From positions 248,001-312,000 of the forward strand of contig JAGMUV010000037.1 of NCBI GenBank assembly GCA_020744425.1: 64,000 nt of DNA, given 5' to 3'. Every line of letters begins with the position of its first letter. Position 1 is the stretch's first letter. This document shows, piece by piece, positions 40,355 to 51,200 of the stretch. The position numbers and the translations under genes are program-made. Origin of the DNA: Dactylonectria macrodidyma. Its lineage: Eukaryota > Ascomycota > Sordariomycetes > Hypocreales > Nectriaceae. The notes below the pieces were generated by a model. It was not told the origin of the DNA and ran no database searches. It saw only the letters and a program-made list of their open reading frames with translations.

Positions 40355-41660
40355 CCCTCCCTATATGACACTGCCTGAATATTCTGTGCTGCGTCCTGAA
40401 GGGTATCGATCCCCTGATCCACTGCCGATTTACTTTAGTCTCAACCTCTCTGTCTATAACCAGCAGATTGTTGAATCGGAGTGGGAGAATCAGTGGTTCC
40501 ATTTCACGGGCAAAGTACACCCCTACGCACTGGAGTGGGTGCTGCGGGAGCCTGATGTTTTCACCGATGAGGATGGTGACGGCGAAGTGTACAAGGTTCC
40601 AGTTGTTCTCATACGCGACTTTGGATACCAAGCGTAAGCAGACTTATCATTCCCCCCTAGCTCGAGTTCCACTATCGCGCTTGCCACTAATGTAACTATC
40701 AGCATTGACCCACGAACTCTTTGCAATAGTGAGGGCTTTCCACTTATCCAACCGGTTGTTTCTTTGACCGGGCAGGTTCTCGGGACAGGTCAAACCCACT
40801 TGATCAAGGACTCTGTCCCGCAGTTGGATGATGCGCAGCTGAGATGCTGTGCATTTATCCAGTGCTGTACCTACATCACGCCGGGTCAGCCATCAAAGAG
40901 CCCTTTCAAAGGCTTCCACCCCTTTCAAGTTTTTATTCTCTTTCCTATTCGCGCTTTGCCATTCTCTATCCTCTGCAAGAAGATGGCAGATAGGAAAGAA
41001 ACACAGTTTGTTCCGGGTGTTCCCTTCAACTGCGTCGGCAAGATAGTTGGCCTGCTTGACCATCGTCTTATGGCGACTGCCCCTCCAGTTGATGAGAAGG
41101 ACTATGTTTTCATCGTCGTTTCCGACTCTTGGACGTTTCCGGACAAGAGCACGCCACCTGTACCTGCTTCTAACACAGTCTCCCCCTCTAAAACCGAACC
41201 TAGCCCATCCCAAGCTAGCGGCTTCGCAGCAATTAGGTCTACGTTCAAGTCTCCCTCAAAGAAAGGTTCACAGGCGCAACATTCACAGTCACAATCATCA
41301 AAATCGTCACAGGGAGGTCCATCCCAACAGCCCGCTACTCCATCTCAGAACAAGAGGCCTGCAATCTCCGCATCTCAATCATCTCCGTCAAGTTCAAATA
41401 GTCCCGCCCCCAAGAGACTCAGGAGGTCTAATGTGCCTACCGCAACATCTCCGGTCATTGCAGGGTCGCCGGTCTCCCCTTTAACATCCGTAGACTCTGA
41501 TGAAAACGATAACCATGAAGAAGGTGAAGTGAAGGACAACGAGGACTCTCGATCACCTAACATATCTGCCACACTCCGATCCTCCGTTCGTCCTAATATG
41601 AGGTCATCAACTACCGAACCAAGTGGCAGGAACAAGAGACATCCGACAAAGAGACTTTAA
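40355..41660 (+). pseudogene. H1 copy of the Helitron second gene, 5' truncated
   Basis: It begins at the deletion junction inside exon 1 (YMTLPEYSVLRPEGY), keeps the same intron (donor at about 40,634, acceptor at about 40,704) and runs to the normal C-terminus (RNKRHPTKRL). It is nearly identical to the H3 gene at 45276-46808 but lacks its start and first 80 or so codons. The ATG at 40764 is internal. Confidence 0.85.
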
Positions 41661-42248
41661 GTAGCGTAGTATAGTGATAGTGTGTGGTATTCTGGGCTGT
41701 TGTATTGGGTTTGGAAAACTTATAGATTGATATGTGGGGGAAATAAGCGTGCCGTTTCAACACCAGTGCGAGTGATAAAAGTCCAATGGTCTCAACACCA
41801 GGACATCTTGGTATGGCCGCTTCTTATACTCAAATTGACAATTTTCCCTCTTTGGTATTGCGACTGATTGATCTATGCTAGTTCAGTCCCCTGATCCCTG
41901 TCTCAATTATTGACCCTCACCCTATTGGCTAGGTCTCTTAGTTCCGCATTAAGCTCTTCAAATCGTGCCACTGCTCCTCAAAGCTTGCTGCATAGGTTTG
42001 ATTGGCTACGCAAAACAAAGGTAACACACACACACGCCCTATTGGCCAAGTCTCTTCATCCACCCACCCAGAGCCGACCACTTAAAACCGCGCCCTCTTC
42101 TCAACACGTGCAGCAACCGACTAGTAAAACAGGCTCTTGTTGCAAGCTTTGTACCGAAAGGTTACTCAGCGCAAGGGAGCCGCCAACTTGCCCATCACGC
42201 CCAGCTTCCAACTTCCAACTTCCCCCGGCGGACGTGCGCCTTCCCCTG
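41661..42248 (-). repeat. Helitron 5' terminal region of H1
   Basis: About 590 bp homologous to 42394-42840 (H2) and 44666-45275 (H3), ending in the shared ACAGGGGAAGGCGCACG terminus. It contains GCTTTGTACCGAAAGG, a near match to the 3' hairpin. A 145-bp spacer (42249-42393) separates it from H2. Confidence 0.8.
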
Positions 42249-43037
42249 TATGAGGGTTTGGTGCAAGATTGGCCAAAAGTTTCTGATTGGTCCAGAATTT
42301 GTATTGCCGGTCGCTAAAGAAGGCTGGATTGGTTGGCGGCTCTAGAAAAAGTGGGTATCCGCCAGCCACCATCTGTCACTGCGTCTTTGTTTACAGGGGA
42401 AGGCGCACGTCCGCCGGGGGACGTTGGAAGTTGGAAGCTGGGCGTGATGGGCAAGTTGGCGGCTCCCTTGCGCTGAGTAGCCTTTCGGTACGAAGCTTGC
42501 AACAAGAGCCTGTATGGCTGTTTTACTAGTGGGTTGCTGCACGTGTTGAGAAGAGTGCGCGGTTTTAAGTGGTCGGCTCTGGGTGGGTGGATGAAGAGAC
42601 TTGGCCAATAGGGCGCGTGTGTGTGTTACCTTTATTTTGCGTAGCCAATAAGACTAAGACGTACGCAGCAGGCTTTGAGGAGCAGGCACCATTTTGAATG
42701 GCACGATTTGAAGAGCTTAATGCGGAACTAAGAGACCTAGCCAACAGGGTGAGGGTGAATAATTGAGACAGGGATCAGGGGACTTAGACTAGCAGAGATC
42801 ACAATACCAAAGAGGGAAAATTGTCAATTTGAGTAGTTATAAGAAGCTGAAGTTGAGGTAGAAGTTGAGGTAGAAGTTGATGAAGACTTGGATATATTGA
42901 ACTAGCAAATATTTCAATAAAAAATGGGAGAGCAGTTAAGATTACTACTCTGTGTGTGAGAGAGAGAGAGAGAGCAATTGTAAGATAAGCCTGCAAGGTT
43001 GGCAGGCAAATGTACATAACAAAGAGGAGACACATCT

Positions 43038-44105
43038 CCCTAATCGGATGCGTAGTCGTCGTTATCGGGATGCATCATGCTACTAACAATAGACTTAGCC
43101 TCTTCGCAGTCTTCGGTCTTGTAGAATTTCAGCCCAAAGCTAGACATGAATGTTAGCGAGTCACCTTAATGCTTCTTGATGAACTTGAGTTCGTCGGCGT
43201 CAAAATACTAGTCAGCTAGCTGCCCCTCTGGGCGGTCATCGTTAGGGTAGTCCCGACAGATATCGCTGTCGTCGCTGTCGTCGCTGTCCTCACTGCCGGC
43301 CAGGATGGCCCGGAGGATACTACGACCCTCTTCGCGATCCTCTTCCTTGTTGATGTTGAGACCGTCGCTCGCTAGAAACCTGAATTCACTGCCCCAGTGT
43401 TTCTTGAGCCACTGCATTTCCTCGGTCGAAAGTGTTGGAAATCACCAGTGTGAGGCGACCAAGTCGGTGGCAAGGTGTGGAAGAAGGAGGAACATTCTAC
43501 AAGAGATCATACCTGTACATAAACAGTGGTTCCCCTACTGTACATTCAGGATGAATTAAGCAACTTGAATCTTCTCATTTTAACAGAAAGTGGGCCTACC
43601 TCCGCCGGCTGCAGGTCTTGGCCGGCACGCGATGCCTCCCATTTCTCCCGCTCACCGTCGGCCCATCGCACGTTCATCCAGTACATTGCCGACGGATCAA
43701 AGGGCATAGGGCCAACCCGAGGCCCAACCGGTGGACCGCTGAACCTCACCTGGAAGAATTTGCCGTGGGGGTCAAAGTAGGCAACGGTCCTACCCTGTTT
43801 ATCGATGATGGTGCCTTTTGTGTTTTGCACACTAGATCCCGTATGGATATCGTATTCGTCTAGAATCGGACTTCCAATGACATTACAGATGCCTGTGGGG
43901 ATGTGAAGGACGTTGCGCAGGGTCATAGGATGCCACGGGATCGCGGACCAGTCGCCCTCGGACTTCGTTTGACCGGAAGTCCGACCGTGCCAATCCCCAC
44001 AACCGGCGTTTGAATCCCCCCCATCAAGTGGCCGACCGTGGAGTTGAGAGGTGTGTAGTCGGCGCCAAACCACGACCGATCCTTGGTGGCACTAAAAATC
44101 GATTA
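43038..44105 (-). pseudogene. Copia-derived (TNT1-94-like beta-barrel) fungal gene segment inside H2
   Basis: Minus strand: WFGADYTPLNSTVGHLMGG, TPVVGIGTVGLPVKRSP, a frame change, RNVLHIPTGICNVIGSPILD, YFDPHGKFFQVRFSGPPVGP, then QWLKKHWGSEFRFLASDGLN and KEEDREEGRSILRAIL. This is the layout of a fungal family derived from copia Pol (beta-barrel/protease-like region) that I know only as hypothetical proteins. A second, diverged C-terminal copy follows (SLTFMSSFGLKFYKTEDCEE, 43045-43205). Frame changes and a solo LTR at 43433-43585 break it. The segment is embedded between Helitron sequences, consistent with gene capture. Confidence 0.6.
43433..43585. mobile_element. Solo LTR (153 bp) with 5-bp TSD GAAAG
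   Basis: TGTTGGAAATCACCAGTGTG...CATTTTAACA is flanked by GAAAG at 43428-43432 and 43586-43590. Removing it and one TSD joins DLQPAEVGPLS to TEEMQWLKKHW in frame, which confirms the insertion. The same family occurs at 20840-20989. Confidence 0.85.
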
Positions 44106-44137
44106 GACGTCAACTAAAGCTGCACTTCGACTTCCGC

Positions 44138-44458
44138 TTGGCCACTACTCCAACGGGTGCCCAAATACCAATGGAAAAGAAGAAGAGGGTCAAGAAGAGG
44201 CCTTGGCAGAGGCATAATGTGAGCCGACGAGGACTTCCCTGCACTGCGGCATTCGCATGCACCGATTACAAAATCCAAGGCGAAACCCTCCTCCAGATTG
44301 CGCTGGAGCTGCGAGGAACCGGGACAAAGCTGAATACCAAGACTGGACAACTCGAGCCCGGAAAGTGCGATCCATATAGCCTGTATGTGCAGCTATCGCG
44401 GTGCAAATCGCTGGATGGTATTATGTTGGTGTCAAAGGCACGGGGATTTGCCAAATGA
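44138..44458 (+). pseudogene. H2 remnant of the Helitron helicase C-terminus
   Basis: About 100 codons (PMEKKKRVKKRPWQRHNVSR, CTDYKIQGETLLQIALELRG, YVQLSRCKSLDGIMLVSKAR) match the end of the H3 helicase. The frame then stops at a different 3' sequence (GFAK) from that of H3. Confidence 0.85.
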
Positions 44459-45275
44459 GGAAGGGAAGATTGGCACCTCTGGGGGGCATTCGGATTGGGT
44501 TAATCCGGGCCAACAGGAGGTGGAGTTGCGCTTAGTCTCAGAGAGCGAATGAGAATTCACATGTGCGCATTGCCAACAGGAGGTGCAGTTGCGCTTCCGA
44601 ATCGGGTAATTTTGCCAGGGGGGGGGCCAAATTTCGGGGGTGAAAAATCCCAGAGCTTAAGAAGACAGGGGAAGGCGCACGTCCGCCGGGGTACGTTGGA
44701 AGTTGGAAGCTGGGCGTGATGGGCAAGTTGGCGGCTCCCTTGCGCTGAGTAGCCTTTCGGCACGAAGCTTGCAACAAGAGCCTGTGTGGCTGTTTTACTA
44801 GTGGGTTGCTGCACGTGTTGAGAAGAGGGCGCGGTTTTAAGTGGCCGGCTCTGGGTGGGTGGATGAAGAGACTTGGCCAATAGGGCGTGTGTGTGTGTTA
44901 CCTTCGTTTTGCGTAGCCAATAAGACGTATGCGGAAGGCTTTGCGGAGCAGGCGCCAATTTGAGTGGCACGATTTGAAGAGTTTAATGCGGAACCAAGAG
45001 ACCTAGTCAATAGGGTGAGGGTCAATAATTGAGACAGGGATCAGGGGACTGAGACTAGCAGAGATGAATCAGTCGCAATGCCAAAGAGGGAAAATTGTCA
45101 ATTTGAGTGTGAGAAGCTGCCATGCCAAGATGTCCTGGTGTTGAGATCATTGGACTTTATCACTCGCACTAGTGTTGAAACCACACTCTTACTTCCCCCA
45201 TATATCAATCTGTAAGTTTTCCAAACCCAATACAAAAGCCCAAAAAAAAAATACCACACACTATCACTAGTTATA

Positions 45276-46808
45276 CTAGACTACTTGAAGTCTCTTTGTC
45301 GGATGTCTCTTGTTCCTGCCAGCTGGCTCGGTAGTTGATGACCTCATATTAGGACGAACGGAGGATCGGAGTGTAGCAGATATGTTAGGTGATCGAGAGT
45401 CTTCGTTTTCCTTCGCTTCACCTTCTTCATGGTTATCGTTTTCATCAGAGTCTACGGATGTTAAAGGGGAGACCGGCGACCCTGCAATGACTGGAGATGT
45501 TGCGGTAGTCACCTTAGACCTCCTGAGTCTCTTGGGGGCGGGATTGTTTGAACTGGACGGAGATGATTGAGATGCGGAGATTGCGGGCCTTTTGTTCTGA
45601 GATGGAGTAGCGGGCTGTTGGGATGGACTTCTCTGCGACGATTTTGATGATTGTGGCTGTGACTGTTGCGCCTGTGAACCTTTCTTTGAGGGAGACTTGA
45701 ACATAGACCTCATTGCTGCGAAGCCGCCAGCTTGGGATGGGCCAGGTTCGGTTTTAGAGGGGGAGACTGTGTTAGAAGCAGGTACAGGTGGCGTGCTCTT
45801 GTCCGGAAACGTCCAAGAGTCGGGAACGACAATGAAAACATAGTCCTTCTCATCAGCCAGGGGGGCAGCCACCATAAGACGATGGTCAAGCAGACCAACT
45901 ATCTTGCCGACGCAGTTGAAGGGAACACCTGGAACAAACTGTGTATCTTTCCTATCTGCCATCTTCTTGCAGAGGAGAGAGAATGGTAAAGCGCGAATAG
46001 GAAAGAGAATAAAAACTTGAAAGGGGTGGAAACCTTTGAAAGGGCTCTTTGATGGCTGGCCCGGCGTGATGTAGGTACAGCACTGGATAAATGCACAGCA
46101 TCTCAGCTGCGCATCATCCAACTGCGGGACAGAGTCCTTGATCAAGTGGGTTTGACCTGTCCCGAGAACCTGCCCGGTCAAAGAAACAATCGGTTGGATA
46201 AGTGGAAATCCCTCACCATTGCAAAGAGTTCGTGGGTCAATGCTGATAGTTACATTAGTGGCAAGCGCGATAGTGGAACTCGAGCTAAGGGAAATTGATA
46301 AGTCTGCTTACGCTTGGTATCCAAAGTCGCGTATGAGAACAACTGGAACCTTGTACACTTCGCCGTCACCATCTTCATCGCTGAAAACATCAGGCTCCCG
46401 TAGCACCCACTCCAGTGCGTAGGGGTGTACTTTGCCAGTGAAATGGAACCACTGATTCTCCCACTCCGATTCAACAATCTGCTGGTTATAGACAGAGAGG
46501 TTGAGACTAAAGTAAATCGGCAGTGGATCAGGGGATCGATACCCTTCAGGACGCAGCACAGAATATTCAGGCAGTGTCATATAGGGAGGGGGTGGAAGGA
46601 AAACCCTGCCAAGAGCTTCAACATTAAGGCTCTTTATGAGTTGTTCATCTGGTGTAGGAAACCGCGTTGGGGTATCCAGCTGACCAAAAAAGGACATGGT
46701 CATATCACTACCAAGGTTTTTCTGAGAGTCATGAGGCATGCGCGGAGGGGGATGGCCGCTAAGAGTGGAAGTTGAGGTAGAATTTGAGGTAGAAGTAGAT
46801 GAAGACAT
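45276..46808 (-). CDS. Helitron second protein (487 aa, possible OB-fold/RPA-like)
   Basis: Exons 46808-46312 and 46242-45276 join in frame across a 69-bp intron. After a Ser/Thr-rich start, a conserved region (about 90-330) reads YFSLNLSVYNQQIVESEW, FHFTGKVHPYALEWVLREPD, YKVPVVLIRDFGYQ, FVPGVPFNCVGKIVGLLDHR and KDYVFIVVPDSWTF. The alternating beta-like segments with G-x-V and V-P-V-V-L-I would suit tandem OB folds, and some Helitrons carry RPA-like single-strand binding proteins. That assignment is inference. The C-terminal 150 residues are Ser/Pro/Lys-rich with a basic stretch (KRLRRSK). It is transcribed away from Rep-Hel across the repeat region. A copy survives in H1. Confidence 0.8.
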
Positions 46809-46871
46809 GATATATTGAACTAGCAAATGTTTCGAAAAAAAAAAAATGGGAGAGCAGTTAAGATTACGACT

Positions 46872-46876
<5 letters not shown>

Positions 46877-46930
<54 letters not shown>
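46877..46930. repeat. (GA)n microsatellite
   Basis: An almost pure GA tract of about 54 bp lies upstream of the second gene in H3. H2 has a shorter version near 42,955-42,976, so the tract varies between copies. Confidence 0.9.
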
Positions 46931-46931
<1 letters not shown>

Positions 46932-47145
46932 AGTAATTGGAAGATAAGCCTGTAAGATTGGCATGCAAATGTACAGAACAAAGAAGAAACACATCTGATA
47001 TTTATAATCGATTAAAGGATATAGTACCTATATACAATGCGAAGATTGATACCACTTGGTAAAGATACTGTATTTCATTGCGCAGAGAGGATGTGGCATC
47101 GCCGATCTCCATCCAACATTTTCAGCCAAGAGCTACGATCCCTGC

Positions 47146-47378
47146 CGATGTGGATACTCGCACAATTGAATTGATCAATTAAGATCAATGGTGAACAGAT
47201 CTGCTTTTTCCATGAGTACAAAGGATTGGCCAAAACGTCAGCACACATGTCGCCGATCGCAGTAAAGCGTCTTGAGGTAAGAACCTTGATGCCTGTCAAG
47301 TGGATACTTGCACAGCGGAATTGACCAATCAACGTAGCTGTTGAACAGAATTGCTTCTTCTATGATTACAAAGGATTG
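47146..47378. repeat. Two imperfect direct repeats in the H3 intergenic region
   Basis: Two units of about 88 bp share GTGGATACTCGCACA/GTGGATACTTGCACA, a GAATTGA/CAAT block and TACAAAGGATTG. They begin near 47,149 and 47,299, about 150 bp apart. They lie between the divergent H3 genes. Confidence 0.6.
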
Positions 47379-47515
47379 ACTAAGAAATTAATGCATGAAA
47401 AAAGGAAGAAAAAAAGAAAGTATGAGAGCTGAGCAGTATTTGATAGGTAGATGAAATAACGTGGTGTGTATTATATCAATCACATAAGTGCCCATCGATG
47501 TTACCATTACAACGA

Positions 47516-47870
47516 AAGAGGGTGAAGGGATATTTTGATCTATTGGTATATCAATACTGCAGCGACCATATGAATAAGAGGGTGGAGGAGTATGATACCG
47601 TATTGGTATACCGGTGTAATGGCATTCCGACTAGATAATGGGATAAATAATCAAGCCCGATGTTATTAATGTTAGAAGAATAAGAGGGTGTAGGAGTATG
47701 ATGCTCTACTGGTATACCGGTGTGATGATGCTCCGGGGGGATGATGGGATGAATAATCAAGCACAGACGTTAATCATCACGAAAGTAAGAGGGTGGAGGA
47801 ATATGATGCTCTATTGGTATACCGGCGTGATGATGCTCCGAGTAGATGACGGGATGAATAATCAAGTCGG
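47516..47870. repeat. Tandem repeat, about 105-bp unit, 3 copies plus a partial copy
   Basis: Units start AAGAGGGTGNAGGANTATGA at about 47,576, 47,682 and 47,787, with a shortened one at 47,516. Each contains the palindrome GGTATACC followed by GGTGTGATGATGCTCCG or a variant and ends GATNAATAATCAAG. Spacing is 105-106 bp. The array sits about 340 bp upstream of the Rep-Hel ATG. Confidence 0.8.
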
Positions 47871-48204
47871 ATATTGGGATGAAATTGGAAGAGTAAGGAA
47901 GACCATGGTGGGATAGAGCTATCTTTTATTGGTAGGGGGTTAAGATAATGACGATAGACGATATTGTCATATAGTTTGATAGGTATAATAGAGATAAAGA
48001 TGACGTGGGAGTATCGGGATAGAATCGGATCAAGAGCAGAGTAGGACAGGTTGGTGTGGGAGAATCGATCTCTGCCCCAGAATGTACCGATCACAAAACA
48101 GCATTGTGAATGGCATCAACCTTTATCGTTCATATTTATAATGCTATTTGGCTTAATACACATGATTACGCACTCTAAGAATACACTACACACACTATGT
48201 TGTA

Positions 48205-51200
48205 ATGGATTCGCCATTATCTGCTCTACTTGAAAGATTGCGTGGTCCAACGCCTGGCAGCACACTCAGCAGTCTCGGGCTGAAGACGTACAATGATATC
48301 TCTGGTGCGGCAAACTCGAATATAAACGCAACACCAAGAGAATCGCATTCTACTGTCCAACCAAGCACACCCGATCGTGTTCCGGATGTCCAGGCTGTGG
48401 GCCCGGCATTAAAGAGGTCACACCCTACTGTGGAACCGAGTACACTTGGTGATATTCCAGAAACCGTACCTATAGACCCGGCACTAGAGGGATCACAATC
48501 AACTGGCCAAGCAAGCAAAGCAGGTAATCACCAAAGATACGAATCAAGTGCAAGTCAAATCGACAATGCCAATGCGCAAACACAGGCAGCAGGAAACTGG
48601 ATGAGTCGGCCACCACCAGGGAGCACGACGCCGATACAAGTGCCTCCAAGAAAAAGAGGTAGACCGCGAGGTTCTCGTGTACCAAGGCAGAGAGATGTTC
48701 GAGAAGGAAATCGGGTGCGGGAACACCAGCCAAGTGCATACCAAGCCGACACCATCAATACTCAAGTACAGGTACCTGAAAGCTGGATGAGTCGACCGCC
48801 GCCAAGGAGTACGACACAAATACAATCGTCCCCAAGATCAAGAGGCAAACCGCGAACTTCTCGTGCATCAAGACGGAAAGATGCCCGGGAAAGAAACTGG
48901 CGGCAAAGGAGACAAACCCAACAGCAAAGACCACTGGTTGCCGTTGGGACCCCTCCAGCCGGTTTCCAGTTGCCATCTAATGCTCCACGACGTCAGAAAA
49001 TGAGATCGCAACAAGCACAGCAACTAAAACCTGCAGAGGATAAACTGGATCGACGTGGATGTATGGCAAGACTGAGGTTTCAAGATGGCCAACAAGAACT
49101 TGGCGCCAAGCGTAAGGCTGATCAACACGGACAAGAACAAAACCAAAGGCAAAATCGAAGACGGGTTGAGAACAGCAACCTTGAAGAGCAAACCCAGGCA
49201 TTAGAGAGGGTCATTGAGCATCTGGAAGATGAATTTACAGAGAAGGAGAGAATATCCTACACAAAGGATTGGCGTAAGTCGGTCCCCCGTGAGAGGAACA
49301 TATCCACAGTCATGGATTTTTATCAAGCATTTCACAACATCGACACCCTACCCATACACACATGCATGATATGCTATCAGAAGATCAGCACCATGGAGAT
49401 AAAAGAGCTTAGCTGGGAAGAGTGGACAAATAGCGCAGCGATGAAGAGCTGCCGCACATATTCATGTCCAGATTGCTTCCCTGTTGGCAAGGCTATACGG
49501 AGCTGCGAAAACTGTGCAATGAAGATCCGCGAATGCAATATGGCGCGGGGCGGGAACTTGCATCAAGCACTTGGTTGCGAGCACATGTACCCGGATGCTC
49601 TCAGAGACTTGACATTGATTGAGGAGAAGCTGATTGCACTCAACACCCATTTCGGCTTCATTGCAAGAATCAAAGTGACAAAAAGCACCAAACAGAGTAC
49701 GGCATATGCACGCCATGTAAAGGGCCATATAACTGTGTTTCCAAACAGTGTTCAAGACTTGGTTACCACAGTACTACCACATCCGCTTCTACAATCTTTG
49801 GAGGACATCCATATATCCTGGCATGGGCCGCAGAGACCAGCCCCCAGCGATCTATCCAAGTTGCTCTCAGTCCGGCGAGGGGCTGTGGAACGGGCGCTGC
49901 TTTGGCTAAAAGAATTTAACCCCCACTATCGGCACATCCAAATCGACAAAGCCGAGTTGGATAGTTGGGGAGAGCCGGCGCACGGGGTTCCGAGCAAGAT
50001 CTATGACAGGATAGAGAGAGATGAACCATCGGCATGGGAAAAAACGCGAACAGCGCATATTGTGCCCCCAGCAGAACGTGGAATGGATGACATCGAGCCC
50101 CAGTCACTCGAACAGATTGTGGACGGGCTGGGCAGAGCGTATGATGAGAATGAGGTAAGTTACGACGAGGATCAGCAGCTCTACGACGAGCGCACTAGGG
50201 AGGAGCTCGAGTATGAGGGCATGGGAAGCTTTCTTGATGAGATTCTTGCATCTGGTATGTTTCCACTGGATACAGCACCGCGAGCGACCGATGCCGATAA
50301 GCTGCAATTTGCCATTGATACAATCAGAGGTGGACAGACAAATGCGCAGGCACAGCCGCCCAACCCGCCGGCTGGGAGCGCGCAGGGTTCGCACCTTCAG
50401 CCATACATTCACATTTCAAGAGGCAATGAGTTTGCAGATGTCAATGATCTCTGGCATCTTGCAAAAGCATTTCCGACACTATTCCCGTTCGGTTTCGGTG
50501 GGCCACGGTGTAAGGAAGAGATGGAATCGGACCTGTGGCAGAACAGTGTCCAGCTCACAGGTCATGTCCGTGATAGAGACAGTATTGGAGAGGGTGGGGA
50601 GGGTGGAGAGGATGCGACTCCGCCAACACGTAACCTCGGACTTCACGCATGGATGCAGAAAGTGCTGCAACGACATGGTGGTCGCTTTGCCAATCATCCG
50701 GCATTTTCATTCCTAGTCTTCAACATAGAGGTTCGGTCTAGGAATAGAGGAGTAAGTATGGTGAGCGTGCGACGGAACGATTTTCCTGAGGTGGAGAGGA
50801 TCATTCAGTCGTTAACACTAGAGAGACTGGCGGAAGTGCAAAAGGAGTTAGAGGCTGGCGGGAGCACCCGAGATGAAGATATCAAAAAGCTCCTGCGATA
50901 CATTTCATACTTTGGCTACAAACAGGCCATGTCGCAGGAGTCGCGGCTAGCCATGCGCAGAAAGATTAAAGCGCTCATCATCAGATACGGTATACCGGCG
51001 ATTTGGTTTACGCTGAACCCTAATGACATTACGAACCCGGTAAAACTACGTCTGGCGGCATACCGAAAGGAGGACAAGGCTGGCGCGGAAGCAACCCTGC
51101 TTCGGGCCCTTCAGGATAGGTATGAGAGAGTGAAGCTGGCGATAACTGACCCCATAAGCTCTGCCATCTTCTTCCACCGCGAAGTAGAGATGTTCTTTGA

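Larger units (their letters stand above)
30981..42248 (-). mobile_element. Helitron H1, internally deleted and interrupted by LTR elements
   Basis: Read on the minus strand, the 5' end is ACAGGGGAAGGCGCACGTCC (42248). Next come the second gene in divergent orientation (truncated), the helicase half of Rep-Hel (truncated), a LINE-derived stretch, an AT microsatellite and a 3' end with the hairpin CCTTTCGTACCGAAAGG (31000-30984). Compared with H3, about 6.14 kb between 46,592 and 52,736 (H3 coordinates) is missing, joined at 40,355 within a short C-rich overlap. Subtracting the copia element and two solo LTRs leaves about 4.9 kb, close to H3 minus the deletion. Both ends survive, so trans-mobilisation is conceivable. 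Confidence 0.8.
42394..44666 (+). mobile_element. Helitron H2, non-autonomous, containing a foreign gene segment
   Basis: The 5' end (ACAGGGGAAGGCGCACGTCC) and about 640 bp of 5' region are shared with H3, but almost all of the second gene is deleted: only its first codons and promoter side remain near 42,855-42,980. At about 43,038 the Helitron sequence stops and a foreign gene segment runs to about 44,140. The last 105 or so helicase codons and the 3' region follow, ending CAGAGCTTAAGAAGAC directly against the H3 5' end. The 3' hairpin present in H1 and H3 is missing. Confidence 0.75.

Noticed and set aside
47401..47480. Additional gene in the H3 intergenic region
   Set aside because: Only repeat-derived short frames exist between 46,994 and 48,204.
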